From: Albifimbria verrucaria
Lineage: Eukaryota > Ascomycota > Sordariomycetes > Hypocreales > Stachybotryaceae
DNA length: 64,000 bases
Assembly (NCBI GenBank): GCA_020081605.1
Contig: JAHREC010000013.1
Location: 3,534,001 to 3,598,000, forward strand
Direction of reading: 5' to 3'
Position numbers and translations under genes: made by a program. The notes beneath the pieces are model-generated. The model saw only the letters and a list, made by a program, of their open reading frames with translations. It was not told where the DNA came from and searched no databases. Below, one piece after another: positions 48,192-58,928 of the stretch. The stretch's first letter is position 1, and each line of letters opens with the position of its first letter.

Positions 48192-48452
48192 CTAACCAAA
48201 CTTCTTGGAACCACCCTGCTTCGCCTCCCTCTTGCCAGCCTTCTTTCCCTTGCCAATCAACTCAAGGTGGCCCGCTCGCTCACCAAGCAGTGCCTCCGTG
48301 CGTGCCGTGAGGCCGGAAGTGAACTTCTTGTGCATTTTGTCGATGTTCGTCTTGCCAGTCTTGGGCTTGGCCACCTTGGAGGCCTGGCGCTTTGAGTGAG
48401 TGGCCTTCGGAGCCGCAGGCCGGGCTGACTTCTTGACCGCGCCTTGAGCCAT
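48192..48452 (-). CDS. DUF2462 (UPF0390) small basic protein
   Basis: Single exon, 86 residues, intact. The sequence starts MAQGAVKK, is Lys/Ala/Pro-rich, and contains KMHKKFTSGLTARTEALLGERAGHLELIGKGKK, the core of the eukaryotic DUF2462 family (the mammalian member is the Leydig cell tumour 10 kDa-like protein). Probably nucleolar by analogy; function not known. Conserved ARTEALL-ERAGHLE helix is complete. Confidence 0.9.
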   Translation of the reverse strand: MAQGAVKKSARPAAPKATHSKRQASKVAKPKTGKTNIDKMHKKFTSGLTARTEALLGERAGHLELIGKGKKAGKREAKQGGSKKFG

Positions 48453-48928
48453 CGCGGAGGTGGTTACGGGACTGGGTGTATCCGGTGCACGAAAAGGCGA
48501 TGTGCCGGAAAAGTGAGAAGGTCGGTCAGAGTGGGAATGGGAAAGGCAGCATAAACTCCAAGGAAATTTTTCGATGTTTCCTTATCGGTCTTTATCTTCC
48601 CCACTAGATACAGTCGGTACCTTAGTAGGTAGTCCAAGTGTATTTTGTACTCCGTACTAACCAATTGGGTTGCTAAACATAGGACTAGGCAAGGTACCAC
48701 CAAAACAACCCCACTACTAATGCTGATATACTTCAAGATCCAGATGTGAAGGTAGGAAGAGTTCCCAGAATCATTTGGTTTGTGCATTAATACTTTCATT
48801 TCAAGAGCCTCTAAATCAGAGAGCGTCTAAGGCTATGCAAAATTTGCTTCATCCTATCTACCCAGCGCCGTTGACCAAACCGGAAAGTTGCTTTCAGATG
48901 CTGTTAAATGTTTGTGATTCCGCGAGTC
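48453..48928. promoter_or_regulatory. Promoter side of the DUF2462 gene
   Basis: 475 bases; AGGTAC/GTACC words at 48613-48700. No gene. Confidence 0.5.
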
Positions 48929-51569
48929 TTACCATGCATCACCCCAGCCGTCCTCGTCCCCCTGTCTTTGGGTTTCGTATCAATCTTCTTTGCTACTATA
49001 GGCTTTGCAGCTGGCTTGGACACCGGCTTCGCGGCTGGCTTCTTAGCTGCAGCGCCTTTGACAGGCCCTTTGGCAAAGACTTGCCTGTTCCTGACTTCTT
49101 CTGGGCTTGTGCAGCTAGCCAACCAGCAAAGTCTGGTTCTGACCCGTCGTCAATTGAGTAGAAATCTCCGGGACTGCCTTTTGGACTTTGCATCTGAAGG
49201 TGCATCAAAGTATCCATCGTCATCTGCCATATCACCCCATGAATCGCCAGCGTCGTCATTATCGTCTGGCGCCAAGAATGCATCAGCGACGGCGCTGGCG
49301 CTTGGAGATGTGGCGTTGGATATGCTAAGGGAGGCGATGCGATGGCTTGGCGATGAAGCGATGATGCAGATGCCGTCGCTAGTTTCTTCGTTTCTGGCCC
49401 TGGTGATGGGCTTGGTCGTGGTGAGCCGGCACCAGATCCATTCGCCGTCTGCATCTCACCCGCAGCCGCCGAGAGCTTGTTGGTAAAGGAAGAAATGGCC
49501 CATCCAGCCCAACCTGAGGATTCGTTGGCGGCGGGTTGAGGAGTACTCATCCGTGGTGCTTGTGCATCTGCGGCTTGTGGTGGGGTAATACGCTGTCGGG
49601 CATCGCCGCGGCAGCCTTGCGAATTTTCTGGAGGAATACGTCCATTGCACGGTTGGCCTGGTCCCGCACAAGCTTCTCTTTATCCATGAGCAAGGGGCAG
49701 ATCACGGGAAGAATGCGGTTTGCGCTGTCCTCATCCGTAAAGAACTCGACGGTAGCCCCCAATGCCATCAAGGCGGCGTTTCTAGCATGTACAAAGGGAT
49801 CTCTCAGGGACCGGGTGAAAGCAGCTATGAGCACCTTCGATCGTGACGCTGTTCCGAGATGCTTCGCGATTTTTCCTAGACAAATTGTAGTGTTGGTTCG
49901 GATACCAGGCTGCTCATCATTTGCCGTCTTCGCCAGGTGTCTCAACAGCTCTCCATTGATTGTTCGGTCAGAGAGCTTAGTGATGATAACTAGTACTGAC
50001 TTGAGAGTCTGCTCTCGTACAACCGGAGCAAGATCCGTGAAACCCGTAACCTTTTCAACATTAGCAACATATTATCTACCAGGTTTCCGTCAAGACTCAC
50101 CACGTTAGGGAAGATCTTGTCGTTAACGACTTTCTGTGGTAGGCGATCGATCATGAGTGGAAGTCCATCCAGGAGACAGACGCGAAGAGCTCGGTCTGGG
50201 TTTCCAAATACGCGAACAATGAATGGAATAACCTTGCTTTCAAATTCATCGTTCGAAAGCTTGGCAGCAATTTTAAGCACCACGCCGAGCGCCTTGGGTC
50301 CTCCTCCACCAAACTCGACCGATTTCATGAGCTCTGGCATGATTTTCATCTTGAAGAAGTCTTCAGGAAAGTCGTCACTTAGTTGGTCCAAGTCCCTGTT
50401 GTCTCATTAGTAAGAACCACAACGGAGACGAGACATATGTAGTCTGCGAAACTGACTTGAGAAATTCCTCCCGTTCTTCGGCCGACTTGACTCCGAGGTT
50501 GTCTATCCCATCTGTCAACTTGATCAAAGAGCTGTCAAAGAATGACCCTGTGCGGCTTCCTTGATCGCAGAAGCTGCCAACACTAATTCTCGCTTTAGGG
50601 TTCGCATTACAAAGGCGTTTGTAGCTTGACTGCATGGTTGGTGGTACGTTCTTGGTCTGACCAGCCTGGTCAGCACCGCGGTAGTCGCCGTTGAAAACTT
50701 CGTAGATTAATGTGCCGAAATTGAAGGAATCGACGGCTGTATGAGGATTCTGCTTGATCACATCCCAACCCCCACGAGCCAGCTCTGGTGGCGCATATCT
50801 TGCAGAATCTGGTAGCAGGCTTCCATAGGTCTTTGGTTGATCATTAGCGAACATTGGCAGGGTGATAGACAATTGGGAGGACGAACATAGATAACAGACT
50901 CATCCTCTTTGACGCTGCTCAAGAGCTCGAAGCCGCCTAGTTTCCACTCGCCGCTCTCGGATGTATAAATCGAGCCAACTCTAATAGCGCCGTGTATGGA
51001 AGAGGCCTCCTGGTTGATGAATCTCACAGTGCGCTAGACTCGTTGTCAGCTCGATCTTGGTATGAAAAGCTCGCCAATGGGCTTCGTACGGCGATGGTAT
51101 ATAAACCCCATTTCACCGTCTCGGGAGCTAAGCTCTTCCGTTTCACATGCCACCTAAGCGGGACGACTCGTTCGGTTGCGATGTAGATGTAGGTATCCGT
51201 CTAGGCGGTTATTAGCTTCAGTAGCAGACCAGCAGCCGCGCGGTAGTACCTCGACAGTATCCAGCACTTTGACAACACCCGGGTGTCGTAGGGTTCGAAG
51301 CTTCCTCAGGGCGTTCTTCGCGAGGGGAGGCGTGACTTGTTGGCGGTGATGTCGAAGGAGAGAATGCTGCAGTTGGAACCATCTTCCTGTAGCGGATGAT
51401 GTCAGCAATGGCTACGAGCGACGCGATGGGGAACAGGTCGCCATACCCTCTTGGTTCCGTTGTACAAGGTCCAGATGGACTCATCGATATCCACCTTGTC
51501 GCCAAAGGTGTAGGGAAAGGCAGGGCCTTTGGCGATGGCCGAGGCGACGGCAGATTTCAGGAAGTCCAT
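48929..51569 (-). CDS. SCY1-like protein (SCYL1/Cex1) pseudokinase, frame broken about seven times
   Basis: Exons 51447..51569, 51250..51386, 51090..51200, 50887..51033, 50457..50830, 50101..50395 and 48929..50050; about 771 residues. The N-terminal lobe reads MDFLKSAVASAIAKGPAFPYTFGDKV, then NGTKREDGSNCSILSFDI, then LRTLRHPGVVKVLDTVE. Instead of HRD it has the family's variant (VRFINQEASSIHGAIRVGSIYTSESGEWKLGGFEL), so the kinase is inactive, as in SCYL1. HEAT-repeat helices follow, for example FPEDFFKMKIMPELMKSVEFGGGGPKAL and LPLMIDRLPQKVVND. Then come VVREQTLKSVLVIITKLSD and a long disordered tail ending in DEDGWGDAW. The family works in Golgi/COPI trafficking and nuclear tRNA export. Breaks: 51324-51327, 49582-49585, 49329-49331, about 49183 (two bases), about 49052 and 48958-48962. 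Most lie in the low-complexity tail. Confidence 0.85.
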
Positions 51570-53699
51570 GGCTGCGGCTAGGAGAGGAAGGAGATGAGTA
51601 AGAAGAGACGCACCAAGAAAGTACTCCGGAGGCACGGTGACCTGACCTGCCGGGGCTAAAGAACGAAAGAATCAGATGTAGAAGGATGATGCGACGCGCA
51701 CGACACGACGAGGATAAGCAGCCTCGCAACCTCGGATTGAAATGCTACGTTTGCGCATTCAACAGGACAGCAACCTAAAGGCAAGGGTATGTACTTGATG
51801 GCAGGTATGTACCCCTGACATTGAACCCCGCGCTAAGGAGGAGGGTACTCTGTAGACTACCGGTACCTCGCCAACCTTGAAGCAACCGTCTTGTAAATTA
51901 ACGTGTCTTCCCTGTCAGCTGGAGGGGTCAAACAAATGCGCGCGAAGTGACAGATTTTTTGGACTTGGCAGTGCATGCATGCCGTGAGTTTGATCTGGTG
52001 ACTTGCGAGATCTACAGTAACTTATCTATGCCCCTCAACGGGAGAGTGTCCATGGCGGCGATTGCAAAGCCACCTAGGTTGGGAGGTATCTAGATTAGTA
52101 GGTACTACAGTTACCATCTATTTTCGTGCCCACATGTCTCTAAAGTACCTTACCTACCAAGGTCCCTGCCACCTCCCATGCTCTAGAAACTTTGCAGGCG
52201 CAATGTGGGTTGGGTTGAGTGCGTGCTGCCAACAGCACCTACCGACACTGTACTTCTCACTCCTTGTTTTGCCTCAGAAGCGCGGCACGGTAGGTTACTT
52301 TGACTGACTTGAGCTGTACTGGGCAGTTCGAAACTTGGAGGGAGTGGTACAGTAACGGTTTTTGGGTGTGGGACGTGGGCCGGGACGCTCAGACCATGTC
52401 ACTAATCACCACTGTCCAGTACTGTAATGTTATGTATCGGTGCGGCGTCTTCCCAAAATACCCGCCCCCATGTCGCTATCACAAAAACACTTGACCAAAA
52501 GGAGCTCCGTACCTTCCCATTTCCACAACCAACAACCTCCCAGTCATGTCTGTCTCTCCTGCCGCAATCCCAATAAATGGGTTGCATGAGCCGGTACATA
52601 ATGTACCCTTTCGCTCGCTTCTTCTTCCTTTCCTTTCCGCTCCCTTCTTTTGACTCTACGTACGTTACGATAACATAGCTGCCTTGGCCAGGTTAGTTGG
52701 CCATCACCACCGTCGCCCGTCCTCTCCTTTTTTCTCCCTCTTGCCCCCGTCCACTCGGAATCTTTTCTGAGAACTGAGGAGGGCGCGAGCCGCGGCCGCA
52801 GCCCCACGACCGGCAGGGTGTTTTGCTTCCATCGCTATCCAATGAGAGTCTGAGAGTCGCTGCCTCAAGCTCTTGCGTTGCATCCACGAGCGCGACTGAG
52901 CGACTCAATGACGATGCCCGCGTTGACCTCTTCCAGCTGTTGTGAACTTTGTCTCGGTCACTATTTCAAGCTGTCTTCTGCATCAACCACCCGGATTCCT
53001 TGAGTAGGTACATCTCCCTCTCCGTCTTTCTTTCATCCTCCCCCGAGTTTCTGTCGAATGATGCGTATGGTAAAAGGTCTGACTGAACGGAACCTTCTGG
53101 TCACGTCGTCCTCGCTCGTCCAATTTTTTCACACCCGTCTCAAGGGTGGGATATTCGCTCCTGGTGCGACTAGGGAGCATTGCTACCCTGGTCCCGGCAC
53201 GATCCATGGCAGCTTGAGTTTGTGGCTTCCTTGACGTGACTGATCAGGCACATCATCACCCAATGTCATGACATGGAGTCTGTGGCCTCGCTACCACTAC
53301 AACCTCAGACCAAAGGCCTCGACACACAGCAGCTGTCTCATCACGTTGGCTGCGGGGCACTGCAAGGCTTCGTAACCGCCGTTGTTCCTAGACTGACGTC
53401 CGAATTAAAACTGAAAAGATCTGACCTTCGACGCCCAATCTATTTTCTTTTTTTGCAAGCGCGCGTTATGGATTCTTGCTAATTCCATCTCCTTATAGAA
53501 ACAGCCCTGTCCCTATGCCAACTGATGCGTCTCCTTCTTGATCGAACTGAACCAAAAGAAACCCGAAAGGAGTGCTTTTTGGTAGTTCACTCTGTTCGGT
53601 GGTCAAGTTATTCCTGGATGTCGTTGGCTTGTTGGGAAGGGACACCTCTGCAGAGGTCCGTTTCATGGTGCATTTGCGCCAGACGGCTGAGGAGGCGCC
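51570..53699. promoter_or_regulatory. Long divergent intergenic region
   Basis: 2.1 kb between the SCYL gene (-) and the unrecognised nuclear protein (+). AGGTAC/GTACCT words recur at 51787-51870 and 52079-52165. A 35-codon ATG frame at 52546-52653 (MSVSPAAIPINGLHEP...) is a possible upstream ORF of a long leader, but nothing shows that it is used. Confidence 0.5.
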
Positions 53700-55677
53700 A
53701 TGTCTTTCCAACCATGGTACGGTAGCCATAGCGGCGAAGTGAATCAGCAAACTGAGCCCGCTGCTATGGGCTTCAAATGTGTCGCTCACGGTTGCAACCA
53801 AGCCAGGCCCTCGCCTTACAATACCGTATACTGTAAAGATCATTTGAGCAGTGCCCAACAGCTGCCGCGTTACATAAGTCAACCTAGGCCCGATACTACG
53901 AACACACGAGTAGAGTCGCACATAGGAACATGGGAGTTGAATCCTGGGATGTCGGCTGGGAATCCACATATAGAAGTCACTCCCATATTCCCAGAAACGC
54001 AGACGCCTCGTTATACGAATTATGAGGCCGGCATCGAGGATATGTCTGGAGGGCGGCACGTTATTTTTGTGGCACGCACTCCAAATCATATCCTGTCGGT
54101 GAATACCTCAGGCACTGGCGTGAGCATCATAGCAACGAGGTATCGGCACTTCGTGATATCAATCCTTCTATGAATTTATTACGCATGAACTACCCGCCAC
54201 AGCCGAGCCCAACGTTGCCTCCAATGCGGACCACGCCGCCGCCGGAACAAGGGAAGGAGCTAACGAGTAGCAGACCTCACGGTCATTACCAAGAAGTCCT
54301 GAATCTACCTGCCAATTTGCCTACACATTCTGGCAGCCAAGCCAGAGTTTACCAGCCCATGGCGCCGACCCCGACCCAGCCCGAAGATGCTGGGTTTGTA
54401 ACACATCACTACCCAAATGCTTCCAACAAAGCCCCCAGGACTAATCAAGTCTATTCAAACAAGCGGCCAAATCCTCATCCACAAGGCCCAAGACAAGGGT
54501 CAAAGCAGGGACCAAAGCAAATCCGCAGCCATAGGCCTCCGGCTCAAGCCAACATGCCAACAACAAAGCGGAACGTGGTGATAGTGGACTTAACAATTGA
54601 GCCTAGTCCTCCTCCACCAGCAGTGATCCCTCAGGCTCAGAGGCACCACGACCCTACTGAGCAGGTTGAGAAGGCCAGCCAAACTCCCAACGTGTTGGCT
54701 CGTGAGCCGCCTCAGGAACCTCTGAATCAGAAGAAGAGGAAGCTTGAACCCGAAACACCAATTCCTGCAATGCCGCCTACCCTCCCATTCCACCTTCTAT
54801 CCCACCGGTTCCGCCTGTCCTGACTGAAAGAGACCTCAGAGTTGCTTCTCCACCAAAGACCGTGGTCGAAGAGGAGGAGCAGCGTTTACCTCCATCCACC
54901 ACCCACATTGCAGTCTCTTGTGAACATCCAGGAAACACGGCACTTGAAAGCCGAGACATTCCCGGACCGACTGATGAACAAAGCAGTGTGGATTCATGTG
55001 ATGCAGGTGCTATCGATGCCTGCGGAGTATTTTCTGCACTACGAGACGAACCAAGCGGTACCAACCAGAATGAGTCGAACAGCGCCTCGTTTGACTCTAT
55101 TGCCTTCGATGTATCCATCTACCAACAAGATGAAGCAGGATCACCGCCACCAGGTGTTTCCTTGCCCAATGCTCGCTCCACTCCGCCAATACCACAGAAT
55201 AGTGACAGGATGCTGTATCTTCACATTAACCCTTTGGTTCATCGTCCCTACACTAGATCACAGGAATGGAGCGCACGTAAGGCCACTGAAATACATATGC
55301 GACCGAGACGCAAACATTGGTTCAGGAAGGCCGCAGAGAGGCAGCGATGGGTCTGGTCTCAGATTGAGGCAAATGAAAGCAGACATCCAGGAGAAAGCAC
55401 GAGACGAGATCCACAACCCTGGACGTATGACCGTCCACTTGATTACGGTGATGTGCCTCCTGAGAAGTTGCCTCAGGATGTTCTTGATAACCCTGCCTGG
55501 GTAAAGGCTTGTGCGTGGCATCGAGAAACACAGCAGATGGAGTATTTACGTCGTGCCGAGAGACAAAGGCAAGCAGAACAGACACGGCAATACTTTCGAA
55601 GCCTCCTGAATGCACCTAACATAATTCAAAAAGCCAGCCAACAACAATCTGTGCCTGCAATCGTTGAACGAGTTTAG
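53700..55677 (+). CDS. Unrecognised nuclear-type protein with CCCH-like N-motif and SUMO-interaction-like motif, two frame breaks
   Basis: One intronless gene, about 659 residues. Near the N-terminus Cys27, Cys32, Cys45 and His48 (CVAHGC...YCKDH) form a compact Cys/His motif that could bind zinc. The middle is a Pro/Gln-rich disordered region with a hydrophobic-acidic cluster NVVIVDLTIE at about residue 291-300, the shape of a SUMO-interacting motif, and a basic patch KKRKLEPE near 346. The C-terminal 250 residues are predicted helical and charged: WSARKATEIHMRPRRKHWFRKAAERQRW, then YLRRAERQRQAEQTRQYFRSLL. Breaks at 54119 (restoring GREHHSNEVSALRDINPS) and 54790-54791 (restoring PFPPSIPPVPPVLTERDL) each need one base. 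I recognise no family. An alternative start is the ATG at 53766 (MGFKCVAHGC). Confidence 0.7.
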
Positions 55678-56082
55678 TTGTATCATCTACAAATGGGATA
55701 TAAGGGATATCAAACCCATGTTCTATCATGTCACATGGTACAGACAACTAGGGATGTCTGTCAAAGATAGTATCACCGCACCTCTTAGCTTGGGCTTAAA
55801 AATCAAGACGAGCGAGAACAACAAGCAGCGAAAGTAAATAACGAGTAGACCTGAGGCAAAACTTGGGGACCTGACCATATTTTTGTGGTGCCCTTAGTGG
55901 ATATGTAGCTGGTTATAAATAATGATAAATGACGAATTGTTACAAAGAATCCTGTATAGACCCTTGAGCCTTTTTCTTACCAGACGCCATGTCCAAAACA
56001 ATGCAGAGCAGCAGCTTGCGCAGATACCCTGGGTCTCTAGCCTATGTCTCGAAATCACCTTGTTCAGGCAAGGCATGTTCTT
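55678..56082. other. Convergent intergenic region
   Basis: 405 bases of 3' flank, AT-rich near 55900-55960. No gene. Confidence 0.5.
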
Positions 56083-58583
56083 TTAGATACCCTTGGACAG
56101 AAGGTTCAGGGCGCTTCCGGCCAGGATGAAGCCGGCTTGGTCCTTGCTGACGGCATGCTTGGTGGGAATCAGCACCTCCTCGCCAGAGGCCTTCTTGACC
56201 TTCAGCTGGACGTCGCCCTTGCCACCGTTACGGAGCATGTCATAAAGCCCGACAGTGCTGACCTCGTCACCAGCGGCAATCTTGTCATAGTCTGCCTCGT
56301 TCTCAAAAGTCAGAGGCACAACGCCCTGCTTCTTGAGGTTGGTCTCGTGGATACGAGCAAAGGACTTGGTCAGGACGACGCGGGCGCCCAGGTAGCGGGG
56401 CTGCAGAGCGGCGTGCTCACGGGCAGAACCCTCGCCGTAGTTATGCTCGGCGACAACCAGCCAGTCCTGGCCACGAGTCTTCCACAGCTGGCCGAGCTCG
56501 GGGATGGTGTGCTTGGTGCCGTCCAGATCGTACGCGGCGTTGACCTCGCCGGTCTCAGCGTTGACGGCGGTGTTGAGGGTGTTGGTGCTGATGTTGGGCA
56601 GGTGGCCCTTGTACTTGAGCCAGGGGCCGGCGGCGGAGATGGTATCAGTGGTGCACTTGCCGGTGACCTTGACAAGGACACGAAGACCGGACAGGTCGGA
56701 GTTGGGGAAGGCAGGGAAGGGCTCGAGGAAGGCAAGACGTTCGGAGGAGGGAGAGATGGCAACCTGGATGGTGGGGTCGGCTTCCTGGGAAATGACGCCG
56801 AGCGACTTGTTACCAGACTCGAAGGGGTTTGCGGTCCCTCAAGACCGTGAGGGGAGAGAACTTGAACTCCTTTCCGTCAGGGGTCTGCAAAGAATCCGTG
56901 ATGGGGTTGAAGGTAGTAGATCCCGCGAAAGCCATAGCAGTAACAATCTCAGGAGAGGCAAGGAAGTTCATGGTCTCAGGGTTGCCGTCGTTGCGGCCTC
57001 GGAAGTTACGGTTGAATGAGGTCAGGATGGCGTTGGGGTGCCCTTGGTGACGCCGTCCGTTCGCTTCCACTGGCCGATACAGGGTCCACAGGCGTTGGAG
57101 AGCAACACGCCGCCGGCTCCTCGATGGTCTTGAGGGTGCCATCACGCTCAAGAGTGGCGCGGATTTGCTCACTGCCAGGAGTCACGTAGAAGTCGGCCGC
57201 GGGCTTGAGACCTGCATCAGCTGCCTCCTTCAGCAAGCTCTCGACTCGGGTCATGTCTTCGTATGAGCTGTTGGTGCAGCTGCCAATAAGTCCAGCAGAA
57301 AGAGTCTCGGGCCACTTCTGCTCCTTGACCACGTTCTTGAAGGTCGAGAGCGGGGTGGCCAGGTCGGGGGTGAAGGGTCCGTTGATATGGGGCTCGAGCT
57401 TGGACAGGTCGATGGTAATGACCTGGTCATACTCAGCGCCTTCATCAGCCTTGAAGCGGAAGTGAGCGTCCTCAGAAGTGCTTCCACCAGGGAAGTTCTG
57501 AAGTGCCTCGACATTCCGGACAGCCTGGCTTCTGCGGGTAGACTCCAGGTAGCGGGCGGACGCTTCAGTGTAAGGGAAGATGGAAGTAGTCGCTCCAACC
57601 TCCGCTCCCATGTTGCAGATTGTGGCTTGGCCAGTCAAGCTCAGGGTGTTCACACCGGGGCCAAAGTACTCGATGATGGAGCCAGTTCCACCACGGACCG
57701 TGAGCTCACCGGCAAGTCGAAGAATGACATCCTTGGGAGAGGCCCAGCCGTTCAGCTGTCCAACAAGCTCAACACCAAGCATCTTGGGGGCCTTGAGCTC
57801 CCAGGGAGCACCAACGAGCGCCTCGACAGCATCGGCACCACCGACTCCGATGGTGATGGTGCAGAGACCGCCAGCGTTAGGGCTGTGGCTGTCGGTTCCG
57901 AGCATCATCAGACCGGGCAGCGCGTAGTTCTCCAGAACGGTCTGGTGGATGATACCAGCGCCAGGAGGCCAGAAGTCCATACCGTACTTGCGCGCGGCAG
58001 ATTCCAGGAAGTCGAAAACCTCCTTGTTTGCCTGGATTCCAGAAGACAGATCGTCCTCGGCACCCTTGGAGCCGACAATCAAGTGGTCGCAGTGAATGCT
58101 GGCGGGGATGGCAGGCTTGGCCAGGTTGCAGGACATGAACTGCAGCAAGGCCATCTGAGCAGAAGCGTCCTGCATGTTGACACGGTCGGGGTTGAGACGC
58201 AGGTTCGCCTTGCCTCGTATGCTTCGTCCATTGTCGGTGTTGGTCAGGAGTGACTCCTCGACGTTGTGCAGATGGCTGTAGAGGATCTTCTCGGCCAGGG
58301 TCAGGCGCTGCTTACCGAGCACACGCCTCACTTCGGTGTACTTGTTGAAGAGCCTCTCGTACGTCGCCGGCAGGGCCTTGACGGTCGAGTATGTCCTCAT
58401 CGAGGAACGCTGGCGGTATGACGCGCAAAGTGCTACGGGGCAGGGATAGTGGTTAGCTCTCAAGATTTTTCCACGAGCTCAATCGGCTCTTAAGCTTCGG
58501 AAGCAGGGATTCTGTCGTATTTCTAGAGACCATCTTACCTTCATAGCACTCCCAGAGCGCCTAGCCAGCTGAATTGACGCCAT
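56083..58583 (-). CDS. Aconitate hydratase, mitochondrial, frame broken five times
   Basis: Exons 58539..58583 and 56083..58432 (106-base intron) give about 799 residues. The N-terminus ([30 protein letters not shown]) is an Arg-rich presequence. The aconitase signatures are complete: [13 protein letters not shown], then [11 protein letters not shown] with the first Fe-S cysteine and [11 protein letters not shown] with the other two. The C-terminal swivel domain has [35 protein letters not shown]. It converts citrate to isocitrate in the TCA cycle. The variant [15 protein letters not shown] and the length suggest an Aco2-like second isozyme that can also serve homocitrate metabolism; Aco1 is not excluded. 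One base is missing at 58538-58539 (exon/intron edge), about 57116, 57034-57037, 56851-56854 and 56836-56838. Confidence 0.93.
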
Positions 58584-58928
58584 CTTGGATGTTCCCGCGC
58601 GTCAAAGTTGCAAGGTTGACTGTTGCTGGTTGGTGGTGGGGAAAGTTTTAGGATTGGCAATCAGCGATATCGGATTGGAGTTTAGCACTCCGGGGAACAG
58701 TGGGGCCGGGGCCAGCGTTGTTTTAGCGTTTGTACCTTGTACCCATGCTCGAGGCTGTCCATCCAACCTACCATACCATCCATGTAAGTGCATCTCATCT
58801 CACGCTTCAGGCAACTCGTCGCATGTCCAGCTTGGTGCTTGTCCGTAGAGCCCGGTACTTAGATTGATATCCTACAATACTTCCGTCGCTCACATTATAT
58901 ACTTAGTACCCGTTGTCTGTGCATCCCT
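58584..58928. promoter_or_regulatory. Short intergenic region, aconitase promoter side
   Basis: 345 bases between the aconitase start and the NUP85 stop on the same strand. Nothing specific is seen. Confidence 0.5.
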
